A stretch of DNA of 64,000 nucleotides from Lineus longissimus (GCF_910592395.1 NC_088326.1:7447001-7511000), one strand, 5' to 3'. Shown: positions 9,337-21,118, numbered from the stretch's first letter. A program made the numbers and translations. The notes: a model not told the origin generated them from the letters alone.

Positions 9337-12300
9337 TCAGTTTTCAGACTGATCGCGGATTTTCATTTTCGCTATTGCAGCAGAATTGCGGGTTGGCCTC
9401 GTTGGAGGCGCAGTGTTATCGGGCGAAGTGTCTTTTTTGTCATAATCCGCACAGTTTATTTCGAGAGGATAGAGATGCGCGACGGCGCGATTTGATATTC
9501 CAGAGTTTGTTTTCACCTTTGCTACTCGAGTGAGGCCATCGGGGCCGGTCAGAAGATCAATCACTATACCTAGTCTCCAGTTGCGGCGTGGGTGGTCCTT
9601 GTCATACACAATGAAAACATCGCCCTTTTTGATCACATTGTTCACAGCGTTTTGCTTTTTGAGTTCATGAGCGTGGCGTTGGCGAAGTGCTGCCAGATAT
9701 TCGTTCTGGAAGCGAGTTTTGAAATTCTGAATTAATTGTGAGCGGCGGAAAGCAATCTTTTCTAAATGTTCTTTACCAATGTAGTCTTTGTCAAATTGAG
9801 ATTCATCTAAGTCCTGACTTGGCAAGAGTTCAATCAAGCGACCGTACAACAAATGGTTTGGGGAGAGGATTGATAACTCCTCCAATTCTGACGCGACATA
9901 CGTAAGCGGTCTGTTGTTTACAATGGCTTGGATCTCCTTGATTAAGGTCTGAAGCTCAGCAAGACAAACTAAAGATTTTCCTAAAACCTTTTTGATCGCG
10001 GTTTTGCTGGTCCCAATACAACGTTCATGGACTCCGGCCATCCAACTAGCTTGCACCGGAATGTAGCGAAATTTGATGCGTTTTTCGGCGAAATGATTTT
10101 GAGTGTCTCTATGTCGCACGATCTGATACATGCGTTTTAGTTCGGTTTCACTGCTCGTAAAAGTTTTTGCATTGTCACAATAAATCACTGATGGGGTTGA
10201 ATGGCTGGAGCAGAATCTACGAAAAGTGCGCAGGAAAGAAGATGTGGTCATGTCTTCCACTATTTCTAGAGTTATATGTCGCGTGGCACAGCATGTGAAG
10301 AGACAGAGGTTAACTTTCTTAGTTTTTCCGTACATTTTTACTAACAAATGTCCTGTAAAGTCAATCGCTGTGGCTGAGTATGGTTTTGCTTCGTCAAGCC
10401 TGAATTTGGGTAAGGGCGGAGCATGTGGTGTTTGATACGCCCGACCTGAAACTTTACGGCAGATAACGCATCCTTTTAGGATTTTTCGCACTGCACTTCG
10501 CATCGATGTTATCCAGAACTTTGTCCTGATTTGAGCCATGGTGGCCCCAACTCCGTAGTGAAAGACAGTTCTGTGTGAATCCAGTATTATCAGGTTGGTG
10601 AGATGGCAAATTCGTGGTAATAGAATTGGCAGTTTCATCTCATGATCGTAGATTGGGTGATTTCGAACCCTCCCCGCGCAGCGCAAGATACCATCATCGG
10701 ATAACACGAGACCAAGCTGATGGACTAAGGGTGGCGAGCGTTTGAGCTTTCCTTTCCCGTTTTGGAGAGATTTGAGACGGGCGATAATATCTGGATAAGC
10801 CGCAAGCTGGGCCGATTTAATCCATTGTTTCTCAGCATCATTGAGGTTTTCAGCGGTAATATCATGGGCGTTTGATCCAAACGCAGAGTTCACGTACGTG
10901 GTGACACGTAGTAGTTTTTTGTAGTCACTGAAACGTTCAATGTCAATCACTTTGGCAATTCCCTGATCTTTGTTATGGTGAAATTCATTGTCCATTTCTA
11001 GTGTCGCCGTCAGTAATGCAGTGGAGTTTTCCACTTTGAGTTGATCGACGGGCCAGTCGCTGAAATCCTTTTGTAGCCACTCTGGGCCAGTAAGCCAGTC
11101 TGATCGTGCAAGTTCAGTATATGACGATCCTCGTGATAGAATATCTGCCATGTTATCCTCCGATTTCACGTGATACCATTCATCTAACTCTGTGTTAGAT
11201 CTGATCTGTCCGACGCGATTTTTTACAAATGGAGTCAATTTTTTGTCTGAATTGATCCAGTGTAGCGCTACCTGCGAATCGGTTAGGTAGAGCATAGTGA
11301 TGATGGGATAGGATTCCGCGTAGGTTTCCTTCAGCCACTGTCCGTATTTCGAGCCAATGACCATTGCCTGCAGCTCGCATTTGGGTGTTGTGTATCCTGA
11401 GTTTGACACAAGCTTGTTTTTGGAGCCAAGTAGCCGAATGTTATTGTCTTGTTTCATGTATACCACACATGCTGATGCAGTTACTGGAGTTCCATCGCAG
11501 AACACCACTAGAGTAACAGGCGAATCTGACCTCATGCCAAGTCCGCGGGGTATGTTAAAATCTGATGCTCGAGAAATAGATATCCGGATTTTGTCCCATT
11601 GTTTGACTTCCTCAGGTGTCAGTGGTTCATCCCACGATTTTTCTTTGGACCACAGTTCATTTACAAACTTTCGTGCGGGAACAATCAATGGCAAAACATA
11701 ACCTAACGGGTCGAAAACAGATGATGTTTCTGAAAGGACCTGACGTTTGGTGACCAAGTCAGTTTTTGGGAAAGACTTCGGAGCTAAAGCTAGAGTGTCA
11801 TTCACTGTATTCCATTTCAAACCCAAGGTTGTGACCGCCGTGGCGCTTTTTGTGGACATGTTTTCTGCTCTGGCGTGGTCAGTGAGGGCGGCTGAGTTGC
11901 TAGCCCACTGTCGGAGTAGGAAAGACCCTTCACTCATGATGTGCCTCGACCGAGCGTAATAATCCAATGCTTCAGCGTCACTGTTCACAGATGTGAGAAG
12001 ATTGTCAACATAGAGTTTCTTTGCCATATCCTTGGCGATTGGATCGCTATGGTTAGCTAAGTGTTCCGTTAAAACAATAGCTAATGAGAAGGGGCTTGAA
12101 ACATTTCCGAATATCACTGTATTGCAGTGATACGGGATGACCTCTTTGTTGGGGTCATTGTCTTTGTACCAAAGGAACCGGACATATTTTCTTTCGCTTT
12201 CCAGCAATTTCACGGAAAGAAAAGCTCGAGCTATGTCGGCCACTAAACCAACTTTTCCCGTGCGGAAAAGTGTCAATAACTGGGGAAGATCGGTGATCAT

Positions 12301-13386
12301 CTTAGGCCCTTCGTACAGACAAGTGTTCAATGAAGGTTGACCGCAGCTAGCATCAAATACTATCCTCAGTGGAGTGGTTTCGCTATCTTTGAGGATGTAA
12401 AAATGTGGTAGATAGTAGCAGTCTTTTTCCAGGAGGGCAGTTTCGGGGTTTTTTACTTCTTCTACCCAACCTTTCTGTATATTTTCTTTCATCACCTTAC
12501 AATAGGCTGGCATCAGGTTCAGACGTTTCAATCTGGTAGCCGTCTGCAGAAGGCGTCCCCGGCTTGCATTGAGATTGTTTGGCAGTTCCGGGTGATCGGC
12601 TCTCCATGGCAAGGGTACGTGGTATTCTCCATCAATGAACTGAATACGATCAGCATAAGCCTGTTGAAAGTTTGCATCTTGTGCGTCGAATTTGAGATGT
12701 TCAAATGTCTGTGCGCTATTAGATTCCACGGTTTTGAAATCGTATGGGCATGGATACATTTCACCAGAGAAGCGATTGTCAAGATTGAAATCATAATTCA
12801 GAGTTAATGTTGTTGTACTTACAGTCGAAGGAGCTGTTGTGGATTGATGCAAGGGCCCTGATACAAAACATCCGAGATTTGAGAATTGAAGCATTGGTCC
12901 TTCTCCTTTAACCATTTTGCTTTCCAGAAAAAGGTACGCGCTGTCGCATCCAATCAAACAGTTTACTTTGAAAATGTCATCATGATAATCATCTGCAAGA
13001 TTTTCACGGGCGACATTATCAAATTCAAGACATTTGTTCCATCCAGGGCGAGCAATCGGTTTGACAATTTCGTCACATATCATAACATCCATATCAACTT
13101 CTCCGTGAGATGTTGCCACTCCCACCGTTGCGATATCGTACACCTTGCGGGTGGTATGACCTCCGAATCCGTGAACAAACATCGTTTTACGGCGGTGCGC
13201 TTTGAGATCGAGTTTTCTGGCAATTTCAGTCGTTACGTATGAATGCATGCTTCCACGATCAATGAGCACTGATGCTCTGCACTTAGAATCCGCGTTTATC
13301 AAGAATATTTTCCCGGTTTCCAAAAGAATAAGGTTATCAGGTTTCGCGGAGACTAGGTTGTGTGACGATCCCTGACCAACACTCAT
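9337..13386 (-). CDS. pol: BEL/Pao pol polyprotein (protease, RT, RNase H, integrase)
   Basis: A 1349-residue open frame. Protease-like segment near residues 35-60, where the expected D(S/T)G triad reads D43-R-G. Reverse transcriptase at about 300-470 with DIARAFL and the YVDN box (459-462), YVDN being common in BEL/Pao. RNase H at about 620-760 (FCDGTP, TDSQVALHWI). Integrase from about 930 with His2-Cys2 finger, Asp in AIDFTG, Asp in YCDNAKTF and Glu in GVHERCIG. The reading frame upstream of this ATG stays open for 47 codons back to the gag stop, so the protein is probably made as a gag-pol readthrough product. Apart from the unusual protease triad it looks intact. Confidence 0.95.
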   Translation of the reverse strand: MSVGQGSSHNLVSAKPDNLILLETGKIFLINADSKCRASVLIDRGSMHSYVTTEIARKLDLKAHRRKTMFVHGFGGHTTRKVYDIATVGVATSHGEVDMDVMICDEIVKPIARPGWNKCLEFDNVARENLADDYHDDIFKVNCLIGCDSAYLFLESKMVKGEGPMLQFSNLGCFVSGPLHQSTTAPSTVSTTTLTLNYDFNLDNRFSGEMYPCPYDFKTVESNSAQTFEHLKFDAQDANFQQAYADRIQFIDGEYHVPLPWRADHPELPNNLNASRGRLLQTATRLKRLNLMPAYCKVMKENIQKGWVEEVKNPETALLEKDCYYLPHFYILKDSETTPLRIVFDASCGQPSLNTCLYEGPKMITDLPQLLTLFRTGKVGLVADIARAFLSVKLLESERKYVRFLWYKDNDPNKEVIPYHCNTVIFGNVSSPFSLAIVLTEHLANHSDPIAKDMAKKLYVDNLLTSVNSDAEALDYYARSRHIMSEGSFLLRQWASNSAALTDHARAENMSTKSATAVTTLGLKWNTVNDTLALAPKSFPKTDLVTKRQVLSETSSVFDPLGYVLPLIVPARKFVNELWSKEKSWDEPLTPEEVKQWDKIRISISRASDFNIPRGLGMRSDSPVTLVVFCDGTPVTASACVVYMKQDNNIRLLGSKNKLVSNSGYTTPKCELQAMVIGSKYGQWLKETYAESYPIITMLYLTDSQVALHWINSDKKLTPFVKNRVGQIRSNTELDEWYHVKSEDNMADILSRGSSYTELARSDWLTGPEWLQKDFSDWPVDQLKVENSTALLTATLEMDNEFHHNKDQGIAKVIDIERFSDYKKLLRVTTYVNSAFGSNAHDITAENLNDAEKQWIKSAQLAAYPDIIARLKSLQNGKGKLKRSPPLVHQLGLVLSDDGILRCAGRVRNHPIYDHEMKLPILLPRICHLTNLIILDSHRTVFHYGVGATMAQIRTKFWITSMRSAVRKILKGCVICRKVSGRAYQTPHAPPLPKFRLDEAKPYSATAIDFTGHLLVKMYGKTKKVNLCLFTCCATRHITLEIVEDMTTSSFLRTFRRFCSSHSTPSVIYCDNAKTFTSSETELKRMYQIVRHRDTQNHFAEKRIKFRYIPVQASWMAGVHERCIGTSKTAIKKVLGKSLVCLAELQTLIKEIQAIVNNRPLTYVASELEELSILSPNHLLYGRLIELLPSQDLDESQFDKDYIGKEHLEKIAFRRSQLIQNFKTRFQNEYLAALRQRHAHELKKQNAVNNVIKKGDVFIVYDKDHPRRNWRLGIVIDLLTGPDGLTRVAKVKTNSGISNRAVAHLYPLEINCADYDKKDTSPDNTAPPTRPTRNSAAIAKMKIRDQSEN

Positions 13387-13440
13387 AGCAGTTGCTTGGT
13401 CGGGGGTTACGGTTTCCGTTTGAGAATTTCCGCTAGCTGA

Positions 13441-13512
13441 CGATAATCCATTTTTTGACGATAATCCATTTTTTGACGATAATCCATTTTGCGACGATAA
13501 TCCTTTTTGCGA
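13441..13512. repeat. 18-bp minisatellite encoding the gag-pol linker
   Basis: About four copies of an 18-bp unit, the last ones diverged. The length is a multiple of three and each unit encodes NGLSSK on the minus strand, in the pol frame directly after the gag stop. The frame is preserved, so copy number can vary without breaking pol. Confidence 0.85.
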
Positions 13513-13521
13513 CGGTACCTC

Positions 13522-13530
13522 TCCTAGTCA
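13522..13530 (-). other. candidate stop-codon readthrough site, UGA-CUA-G
   Basis: On the minus strand gag ends CAA CAA TGA CTA GGA and the same frame is open for the next 47 codons into pol. UGA followed by CUAG is an established high-readthrough stop context in animal cells and viruses. Use here is inferred from the layout. Confidence 0.7.
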
Positions 13531-14763
13531 TTGTTGGTCCGCAGCAATCATGGTCGTTGTTAAAGTCACAGCTGTAGGCACCAGTCCATCATGAAGAGCT
13601 GTGTGATGCCTCGAGTTGTTGCAGGTGCGGCAGGACGGCCATTTTGGGTTTTGTTTACATTCCCCTCTGTTGTGCTTCCTGAGACATACGTAACAAAGTT
13701 TCTTTGATCGTGCCTGGGCCAGACGCTGTCCTGCATCCAGGGTGCACTGGTGTGGCCAATGTTCCCCTTCACAAAGAATGCATTTCTTGATTCGCTGACT
13801 TGAAGAGTTTGAAATCAACGACGCCGTGGTTGAAGTAGTGGGACGATGCGAGGTGTTGTCCCGAGATCTGGCATCCTGTACTTCGTGACGTTCCCCGAGA
13901 TTTTCTAATTGTTCTTGGAACGCCTTCCAAAATAAATCTAAGTTAAAGTCATCTCCTTGGGCACAAGTTCCCATTTTTTCAATCATTTGCCTTGGGAGTT
14001 TTCTTTCCAAGGCTGGCACAATGAATGCTGAACACTCGTTGATATTAATTCCGAGATGCTCCAATGACCGCAGATTCCCGTTCACACCGTTGAAGAATCT
14101 CGTCAGTGCAGCGTGACTGTAACCCGGGGCAGCCATGTCCGTTATGTCGTTGACATGTGCCCTTACAATCTTCCTTTTCTGACCAAATCGTTCCTTAAGA
14201 ATCGTGATCAGGTTCGGCAGGTTCGTCCCAGATGCGTGTATTCCCCGCACCGCTTCTTGCGCCTGTCCGTTCAGCTGGCCAATGATATAATTAAACTTAG
14301 TTATATCTGAATAGTGTCCCGCCAAAATATCACATTCGATCGTATCCCAGAAACTCGTGAATTTCGTGTAATTTCCATCGAACGTGGGGAGCTTTAATTT
14401 GGGCAGCTGGGCTGTCTTTTTGGTAGTGGCCGTGGTGCTCCCATTGTCCTCTTTTTTCTCTTCATTGGTTGAGAGCTTGGACTGGATCTGGGCTAGTGCT
14501 GTTCTCCGTTTCCTACGGATGGCCGAACTTTCGGTAATATGCTGCTTCAGCAACTCCTCTTCGTCTAACTCTGTCAGCGTCTTCTCGATCTCATTGTTTA
14601 AGTCCTCGATGGCGTGAAAGGTTCCTTTCAACTCCTCATAAAATCCTTGTATGTGGAATAAGTCCGTGGCGTCATTTGCCTCTTTTAGACAGTCCTCGAA
14701 ACTGCCTTGTCTGAAGTCACGAGTCTTCATCATCTTTCGTACAGCTTCCATAGTGACCTCCAT
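13528..14763 (-). CDS. gag: BEL/Pao gag-like protein with zinc knuckles
   Basis: The longest open frame reaches 14775, but the first ATG is at 14763 and is taken as the start (411 residues). The N-terminus is charged and helical, the middle holds the retrotransposon gag domain (LPKLKLPTFDGNYTKFTSFWD word), and the C-terminus has two knuckles, CILCEGEHWPHQC and CYVCLRKHNRGEC, both CX2CX3HX4C, plus a further Cys/His cluster. It packages element RNA. The frame ends in TGA followed by CTAG, and the frame continues open into pol. Confidence 0.92.
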   Translation of the reverse strand: MEVTMEAVRKMMKTRDFRQGSFEDCLKEANDATDLFHIQGFYEELKGTFHAIEDLNNEIEKTLTELDEEELLKQHITESSAIRRKRRTALAQIQSKLSTNEEKKEDNGSTTATTKKTAQLPKLKLPTFDGNYTKFTSFWDTIECDILAGHYSDITKFNYIIGQLNGQAQEAVRGIHASGTNLPNLITILKERFGQKRKIVRAHVNDITDMAAPGYSHAALTRFFNGVNGNLRSLEHLGININECSAFIVPALERKLPRQMIEKMGTCAQGDDFNLDLFWKAFQEQLENLGERHEVQDARSRDNTSHRPTTSTTASLISNSSSQRIKKCILCEGEHWPHQCTLDAGQRLAQARSKKLCYVCLRKHNRGECKQNPKWPSCRTCNNSRHHTALHDGLVPTAVTLTTTMIAADQQ

Positions 14764-14769
14764 AATCCT

Positions 14770-14782
14770 GGTCACGGCACCA
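14770..14782 (-). other. primer-binding site, BEL/Pao copy 1
   Basis: TGGTGCCGTGACC on the minus strand, three bases inside the 5' LTR. It starts with TGG, complementary to a tRNA CCA end. The identical word occurs at the same place in copy 2. Confidence 0.85.
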
Positions 14783-14785
14783 ATT

Positions 14786-15056
14786 TGTCGTTTAGTTTGA
14801 CAAGAATGCTTCGTAGTTTTACTTGCAGTAACTCAAAGATGCTAACACAAGGAGTTCTTGATGATAACTGGTTTATTTGATCGTATAGTGGTAATATGTA
14901 TGGTTAGGTACAACAAAGAACATAATCTTAATCTTATAAGTATGCTGCAACTTCCTGTCTTGAAAGGGGTTGCTAATCTGTGTGGAGACAGAGAGTCTAG
15001 GAACAGAATTACCACAAGGGTCCCTTGTGGGAAACAGCCTTGGGCAATATTCGATA
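14786..15056 (-). repeat. 5' LTR of BEL/Pao copy 1
   Basis: 271 bp, matching 8572-8842 at all but one base. It lies upstream of gag in the element's sense, next to the primer-binding site, and presumably holds the promoter. Confidence 0.95.
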
Positions 15057-18000
15057 AGTTTCATACTGTAGCGGCGACATCAATCCGTCATTTGTACCAT
15101 CTTGGTGATGTGGGGACATTGTTATTTCATAACAGTTTCATACTGTAGCGGGGACATCAATTCGTCATTTGTACAATCTTGGTGATGTGGGGACATTGAT
15201 ATTTCATAACAGTTTCATACTGTAGCGAGGACATCAATCCGTCATTTGTACAATCATGGTGATGTGGGGACATTGATATTTCATAACAATTTCATACTGT
15301 AGCGGGGACATCAATTGGTCATTTGTACAATCTTGGTGATGTGGGGACATTGATATTTCATAACAGTTTCATATTGTAGCGGTGACATCAATCTGTCATT
15401 TGTACAATCATGGTGATGTGGGATCATTGATATTTGACAACAGTTTCATACTGTAGCGGGGACATTAATCCTTCATTTGTACAATCTTGGTGATGTGGGG
15501 ACATTGATATTTCATAACAGTTTCATACTGTTGCGGGGACATCAATCCGTCATTTGTACAATCATGGTGATGTGGGGACATTGATATTTCATAACAGTTT
15601 CATACTGTAGCGGGGACATCAATCCGTCATTTGTACAATCATGGTGATGTGGGGACATTGATATTTCATAACAGTTTCATACTGTAGCGGGGACATCAAT
15701 CCGTCATTTGTACAATCATGGTGATGTGGGGAAATTGATATTTCATAACAGTTTCATACTGTAGCGGGGACATCAATCAGTCATTTGTACAATCTTGGTG
15801 ATGTGGGGTCATTGATATTTAACAACAGTTTCATACTGTAGCGGGGACATCAATCCGTCATTTGTACAATCATGGTGATGTGGGGTCATTGATATTTGAC
15901 AAGTTTCATACTGTAGCGGGGAAATCAATCCGTCATTTGTACAATCTTGGTGATGTTGGGACATTGATATTTGACAACAGTTTCATATTGCAGGGAGACA
16001 TCAATCCGTCATTTGTACAATTTTGGTGATGTGGGGTCATTGATATTTGACAACAGTTGCATACTGTAGCGGGGACATCAATCCTTCATTTGTACAATCT
16101 TGGTGATGTGGGGACATTGATATTTCATAACAGTTTCATATTGTAGCGGGGACATCAATCCGTCATTTGTACAATCTTGGTGATGTGGGGACATTGATAT
16201 TTCATAACATTTTCATACTGTAGCGGGGACATAAATCCGTCATTTGTACAATCTTGGTGATGTGGGGACATTGATATTTCATAACAGTTTCATACTGTAG
16301 CGGGGACATCAATCCGTCATTTGTACAATCATGGTGATGTGGGGTCATTGATATTTGACAAGTTTCATACTGTAGCGGGGACATCAATCCGTCATTTGTA
16401 CAATCTTGGTGATGTGGGGTCATTGATATTTCATAACAGTTTCATACTGTAGCGGGGACATCAATCCGTCATTTGTACAATCTTGGTGATGTGGGGACAT
16501 TGATATTTCATAACAGTTTCATACTGTAGCGGGGACATCAATCCGTCATTTGTACAATCATGGTGATGTGGTGTCATTGATATTTGACAAGTTTCATACT
16601 GTAGCGGGGACATCAATCCGTCATTTGTACCATCTTAGTGATGTGGGGACATTGATATTTCATAACAGTTTCATACTGTAGCGGGGACATCAATTCGTCA
16701 TTTGTACAATCTTGGTGATGTGGAGACATTGATATTTCATAACAGTTTCATACTGTAGCGAGGACATCAATCCGTCATTTGTACAATCATGGTGATATGG
16801 GGACATTGATATTTCATAACAATTTCATACTGTAGCGGGGACATCAATTGGTCATTTGTACAATCTTGGTGATGTGGGTCATTGATATTTCATAACAGTT
16901 TCATACTGTAGCGGGGACATCAATCTGTCATTTGTACAATCTTGGTGATGTGGGGACATTGATATTTCATAACAGTTTCATACTGTAGCGGGGACATCAA
17001 TCCGTCATTTGTACAATCATGGTGATGTGGTGTCATTGATATTTGACAAGTTTCATACTGTAGCGGGGACATTAATCCGTCATTTGTACCATCTTGGTGA
17101 TGTGGGGACATTGATATTTCATAACAGTTTCATACAGTAGCGGGGACATCAATTCGTCATTTGTACAATCTTGGTGATGTGGGGACATTGATATTTCATA
17201 ACAGTTTCATACTGTAGCGAGGACATCAATCCGTCATTTGTACAATCATGGTGATGTGGGGACATTGATATTTCATAACAATTTCATACTGTAGCGGGGA
17301 CATCAATTGGTCATTTGTACAATCTTGGTGATGTGGGTCATTGATATTTCATAACAGTTTCATACTGTAGCGGGGACATCAATCCGTCATTTGTACAATC
17401 TTGGTGATGTGGGGACATTGATATTTCATAACAGTTTCATACTGTAGCGGGGACATCAATCCGTCATTTGTACAATCATGGTGATGTGGTGTCATTGATA
17501 TTTGACAAGTTTCATACTGTAGTGGGGACATCAATCCGTCATATGTACAATCTTGGTGATGTGGGGACATTGATATTTCATAACAGTTTCATACTGTAGC
17601 GAGGACATCAATCCGTCAATTGTACAATCATGGTGATGTGGGGACATTGATATTTCATAAGAATTTCATACTGAAGGGGGGACATCAATTGGTCATTTGT
17701 ACAATCTTGGTGATGTGGGGACATTGATATTTCATAACAGTTTCATATTGTAGCGGTGACATCAATCTGTCATTTGTACAATCATGGTGATGTGGGATCA
17801 TTGATATTTGACAACAGTTTCATACTGTAGCGGGGACATTAATCCTTCATTTGTACAATCTTGGTGATGTGGGGACATTGATATTTCATAACAGTTTCAT
17901 ACTGTAGGGGGGACATCAATCCGTCATTTGTACAATCATGGTGATGTGGGGACATTGATATTTGACAACAGTTTCATACTGTAGCGGGGACATCAATCCG

Positions 18001-20338
18001 TCATTTGTACAATCATGGTGATGTGGGGACATTGATATTTGACAACAGTTTCATACTGTAGCAGGGACATCAATCCGTCATTTGTACAATCTTGGTGATG
18101 TGGGGTCATTGATATTTGACAACAGTTTCATACTGTAGGGGGGACATCAATCCGTCATTTGTACAATCATGGTGATGTGGGGACATTGATATTTGACAAC
18201 AGTTTCGTACTGTAGCGGGGACATCAATCCGTCATTTGTACAATCATGGTGATGTGGGGTCATTGATATTTGACAACAGTTTCATACTGTAGCGGGGACA
18301 TTAATCCTTCATTTGTACAATCTTGGTGATGTGGGGACATTGATATTTCATAACAGTTTCATACTGTAGCGGGGACATTAATCCTTCATTTGTACAATCT
18401 TGGTGATGTGGGGACATTGATATTTCATAACAGTTTCATACTGTAGCGGGGACATTAATCCTTCATTTGTACAATCATGGTGATGTGGTGTCATTGATAT
18501 TTGACAAGTTTCATACTGTAGCGGGGACATCTATCCTTCATTTGTACAATCTTGGTGATGTGGGGACATTGATATTTCATAACAGTTTCATACTGTAGCG
18601 AGGACATCAATCCGTCATTTGTACAATCATGGTGATGTGGGGACATTGATATTTCATAACAATTTCATACTGTAGCGGGGACATCAATTGGTCATTTGTA
18701 CAATCTTGGTGATGTGGGGACATTGATATTTCATAACAGTTTCATATTGTAGCGGTGACATCAATCTGTCATTTGTACAATCATGGTGATGTGGGGTCAT
18801 TGATATTTGACAAGTTTCATACTGTAGCGGGGACATCAATTCGTCATTTGTACAATCTTGGTGATGTGGGTCATTGATATTTCATAACAGTTTCATACTG
18901 TAGCGGGGACATCAATCAGTCATTTGTACAATCTTGGTGATGTGGGGTCATTGATATTTAACAACAGTTTCATACTGTAGCGGGGACATCAATCCGTCAT
19001 TTGTACAATCATGGTGATGTGGGGTCATTGATATTTGACAAGTTTCATACTGTAGCGGGGAAATCAATCCGTCATTTGTACAATCTTGGTGATGTTGGGA
19101 CATTGATATTTCATAAGAATTTCATACTGAAGGGGGGACATCAATTGGTCATTTGTACAATCTTGGTGATGTGGGGACATTGATATTTCATAACAGTTTC
19201 ATATTGTAGCGGTGACATCAATCTGTCATTTGTACAATCATGGTGATGTGGGATCATTGATATTTGACAACAGTTTCATACTGTAGCGGGGACATTAATC
19301 CTTCATTTGTACAATCTTGGTGATGTGGGGACATTGATATTTCATAACAGTTTCATACTGTAGGGGGGACATCAATCCGTCATTTGTACAATCATGGTGA
19401 TGTGGGGACATTGATATTTGACAACAGTTTCATACTGTAGCGGGGACATCAATCCGTCATTTGTACAATCATGGTGATGTGGGGACATTGATATTTGACA
19501 ACAGTTTCATACTGTAGCAGGGACATCAATCCGTCATTTGTACAATCTTGGTGATGTGGGGTCATTGATATTTGACAACAGTTTCATACTGTAGGGGGGA
19601 CATCAATCCGTCATTTGTACAATCATGGTGATGTGGGGACATTGATATTTGACAACAGTTTCATACTGTAGCGGGGACATCAATCCGTCATTTGTACAAT
19701 CATGGTGATGTGGGGTCATTGATATTTGACAACAGTTTCATACTGTAGCGGGGACATTAATCCTTCATTTGTACAATCTTGGTGATGTGGGGACATTGAT
19801 ATTTCATAACAGTTTCATACTGTAGCGGGGACATTAATCCTTCATTTGTACAATCTTGGTGATGTGGGGACATTGATATTTCATAACAGTCTCATACTGT
19901 AGTGGGGACATTAATCCTTCATTTGTACAATCATGGTGATGTGGTGTCATTGATATTTGACAAGTTTCATACTGTAGCGGGGACATCTATCCGTCATTTG
20001 TACAATCTTGGTGATGTGGGGACATTGATATTTCATAACAGTTTCATACTGTAGCGAGGACATCAATCCGTCATTTGTACAATCATGGTGATGTGGGGAC
20101 ATTGATATTTCATAACAATTTCATACTGTAGCGGGGACATCAATTGGTCATTTGTACAATCTTGGTGATGTGGGGACATTGATATTTCATAACAGTTTCA
20201 TATTGTAGCGGTGACATCAATCTGTCATTTGTACAATCATGGTGATGTGGGGTCATTGATATTTGACAAGTTTCATACTGTAGCGGGGACATCAATCCGT
20301 CATTTGCACAATTTTGGTAATGTAGGGACATTGATATT
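15057..20338. repeat. 77-bp satellite array, block 4 with higher-order repeats
   Basis: About 69 monomers without foreign insertion. Diagnostic variants recur at longer spacing: the variant reading CATAAGAATTTCATACTGAA occurs with its GAATTT at 17661 and again at 19117, 1456 bp or 19 monomers apart, and the neighbouring variants follow in the same order. Thus multi-monomer blocks were duplicated as units. The array ends at about 20338. Confidence 0.96.
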
Positions 20339-20356
20339 TCTAGTGTGTTGCTGGTA

Positions 20357-21118
20357 CATTACTAGCTATTGCGGGCCTAGCACACTCTGTTTTGAATAGA
20401 GGGAGACTCCATCATTCCTATTGTTTGAGATTGGAAAGGTGTGAATTAATCTGGCAATTAGCCTCCTGTGCATTGGTGCATACAAACACTAAAATGTTTG
20501 GTTTTTGCTGATTTAGGGTCAAATAAATCAGCCAAAAGTTTTGAAAGCTTCACAAATGATTGTTGCAAGGAAGTACTTTATGATAGTTTGCGAAATTTTG
20601 ATTAATTCTAGGTGGAAAGTAATATTTTTCGCATATTTGTTGGGAAAAAAATTGAAAATCCTCCAATTTTCAACCCCCCTATGGACAATATGAATTTTTC
20701 TCCAATAAAGCTGAAATCTTGGGAATATAATCCTTAGAGTTATATCAACCACGTCTGAAGTAGGGAGTTTGTATCAAATGTATAGTTTCGGAGCTAGCGC
20801 AGCTAGAAAAGCCCCCAAAACCCACTTTCTCAGGAATTTACACTACGGGCTACGAGTGAAGCATTACAGATTTACCAAAATTTTCAACCTATAGATGGAC
20901 ACATCGAATTTCCATCCAAATCACTCCAAATTTTGCCAGTAAATACCTAGACGTATATAAAATTATGTCAGAAGTCGGGAGTTGGGATTATTTTAACACC
21001 CCGCCCAAAAAGCCAACTTTATTGATATTTCCTATGCATTTTCCATTAGGCTTGCCAGGACCAATTAAGCAGGTGCACTAATTGGCTTGATTGGCTAGGC
21101 CCGCAATAGCTTGTAATG
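20357..21118. mobile_element. MITE with 25-bp TIRs and TA target duplication
   Basis: Inverted ends 20357-20381 and 21094-21118 match at 24 of 25 positions (core GCTATTGCGGGCCTAGC). TA lies directly outside both (20355-20356, 21119-21120). There is no coding sequence inside. TA duplication places it with Tc1/mariner-type elements. Confidence 0.85.

Larger units (their letters stand above)
8572..15056 (-). mobile_element. BEL/Pao LTR retrotransposon, copy 1 (full length)
   Basis: Two 271-bp LTRs in the same orientation (8572-8842 and 14786-15056) differ at a single base, in the last dinucleotide (CA versus TA). The 5-bp target duplication AGTTT flanks the element (8567-8571 and 15057-15061), and removing it restores a satellite monomer. 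The internal part carries a primer-binding site, gag with zinc knuckles, and pol in the order protease, RT, RNase H, integrase, which is the BEL/Pao order. The near-identical LTRs mean very recent insertion. The 8843-9336 stretch is untranslated 3' region with no further gene. Confidence 0.97.

Noticed and set aside
9259-9495. Plus-strand frames opposite BEL/Pao pol
   Set aside because: Shadows of the minus-strand coding sequence without family motifs.
1-20338. CRISPR-like array
   Set aside because: Monomers are contiguous without unique spacers; this is an animal satellite.
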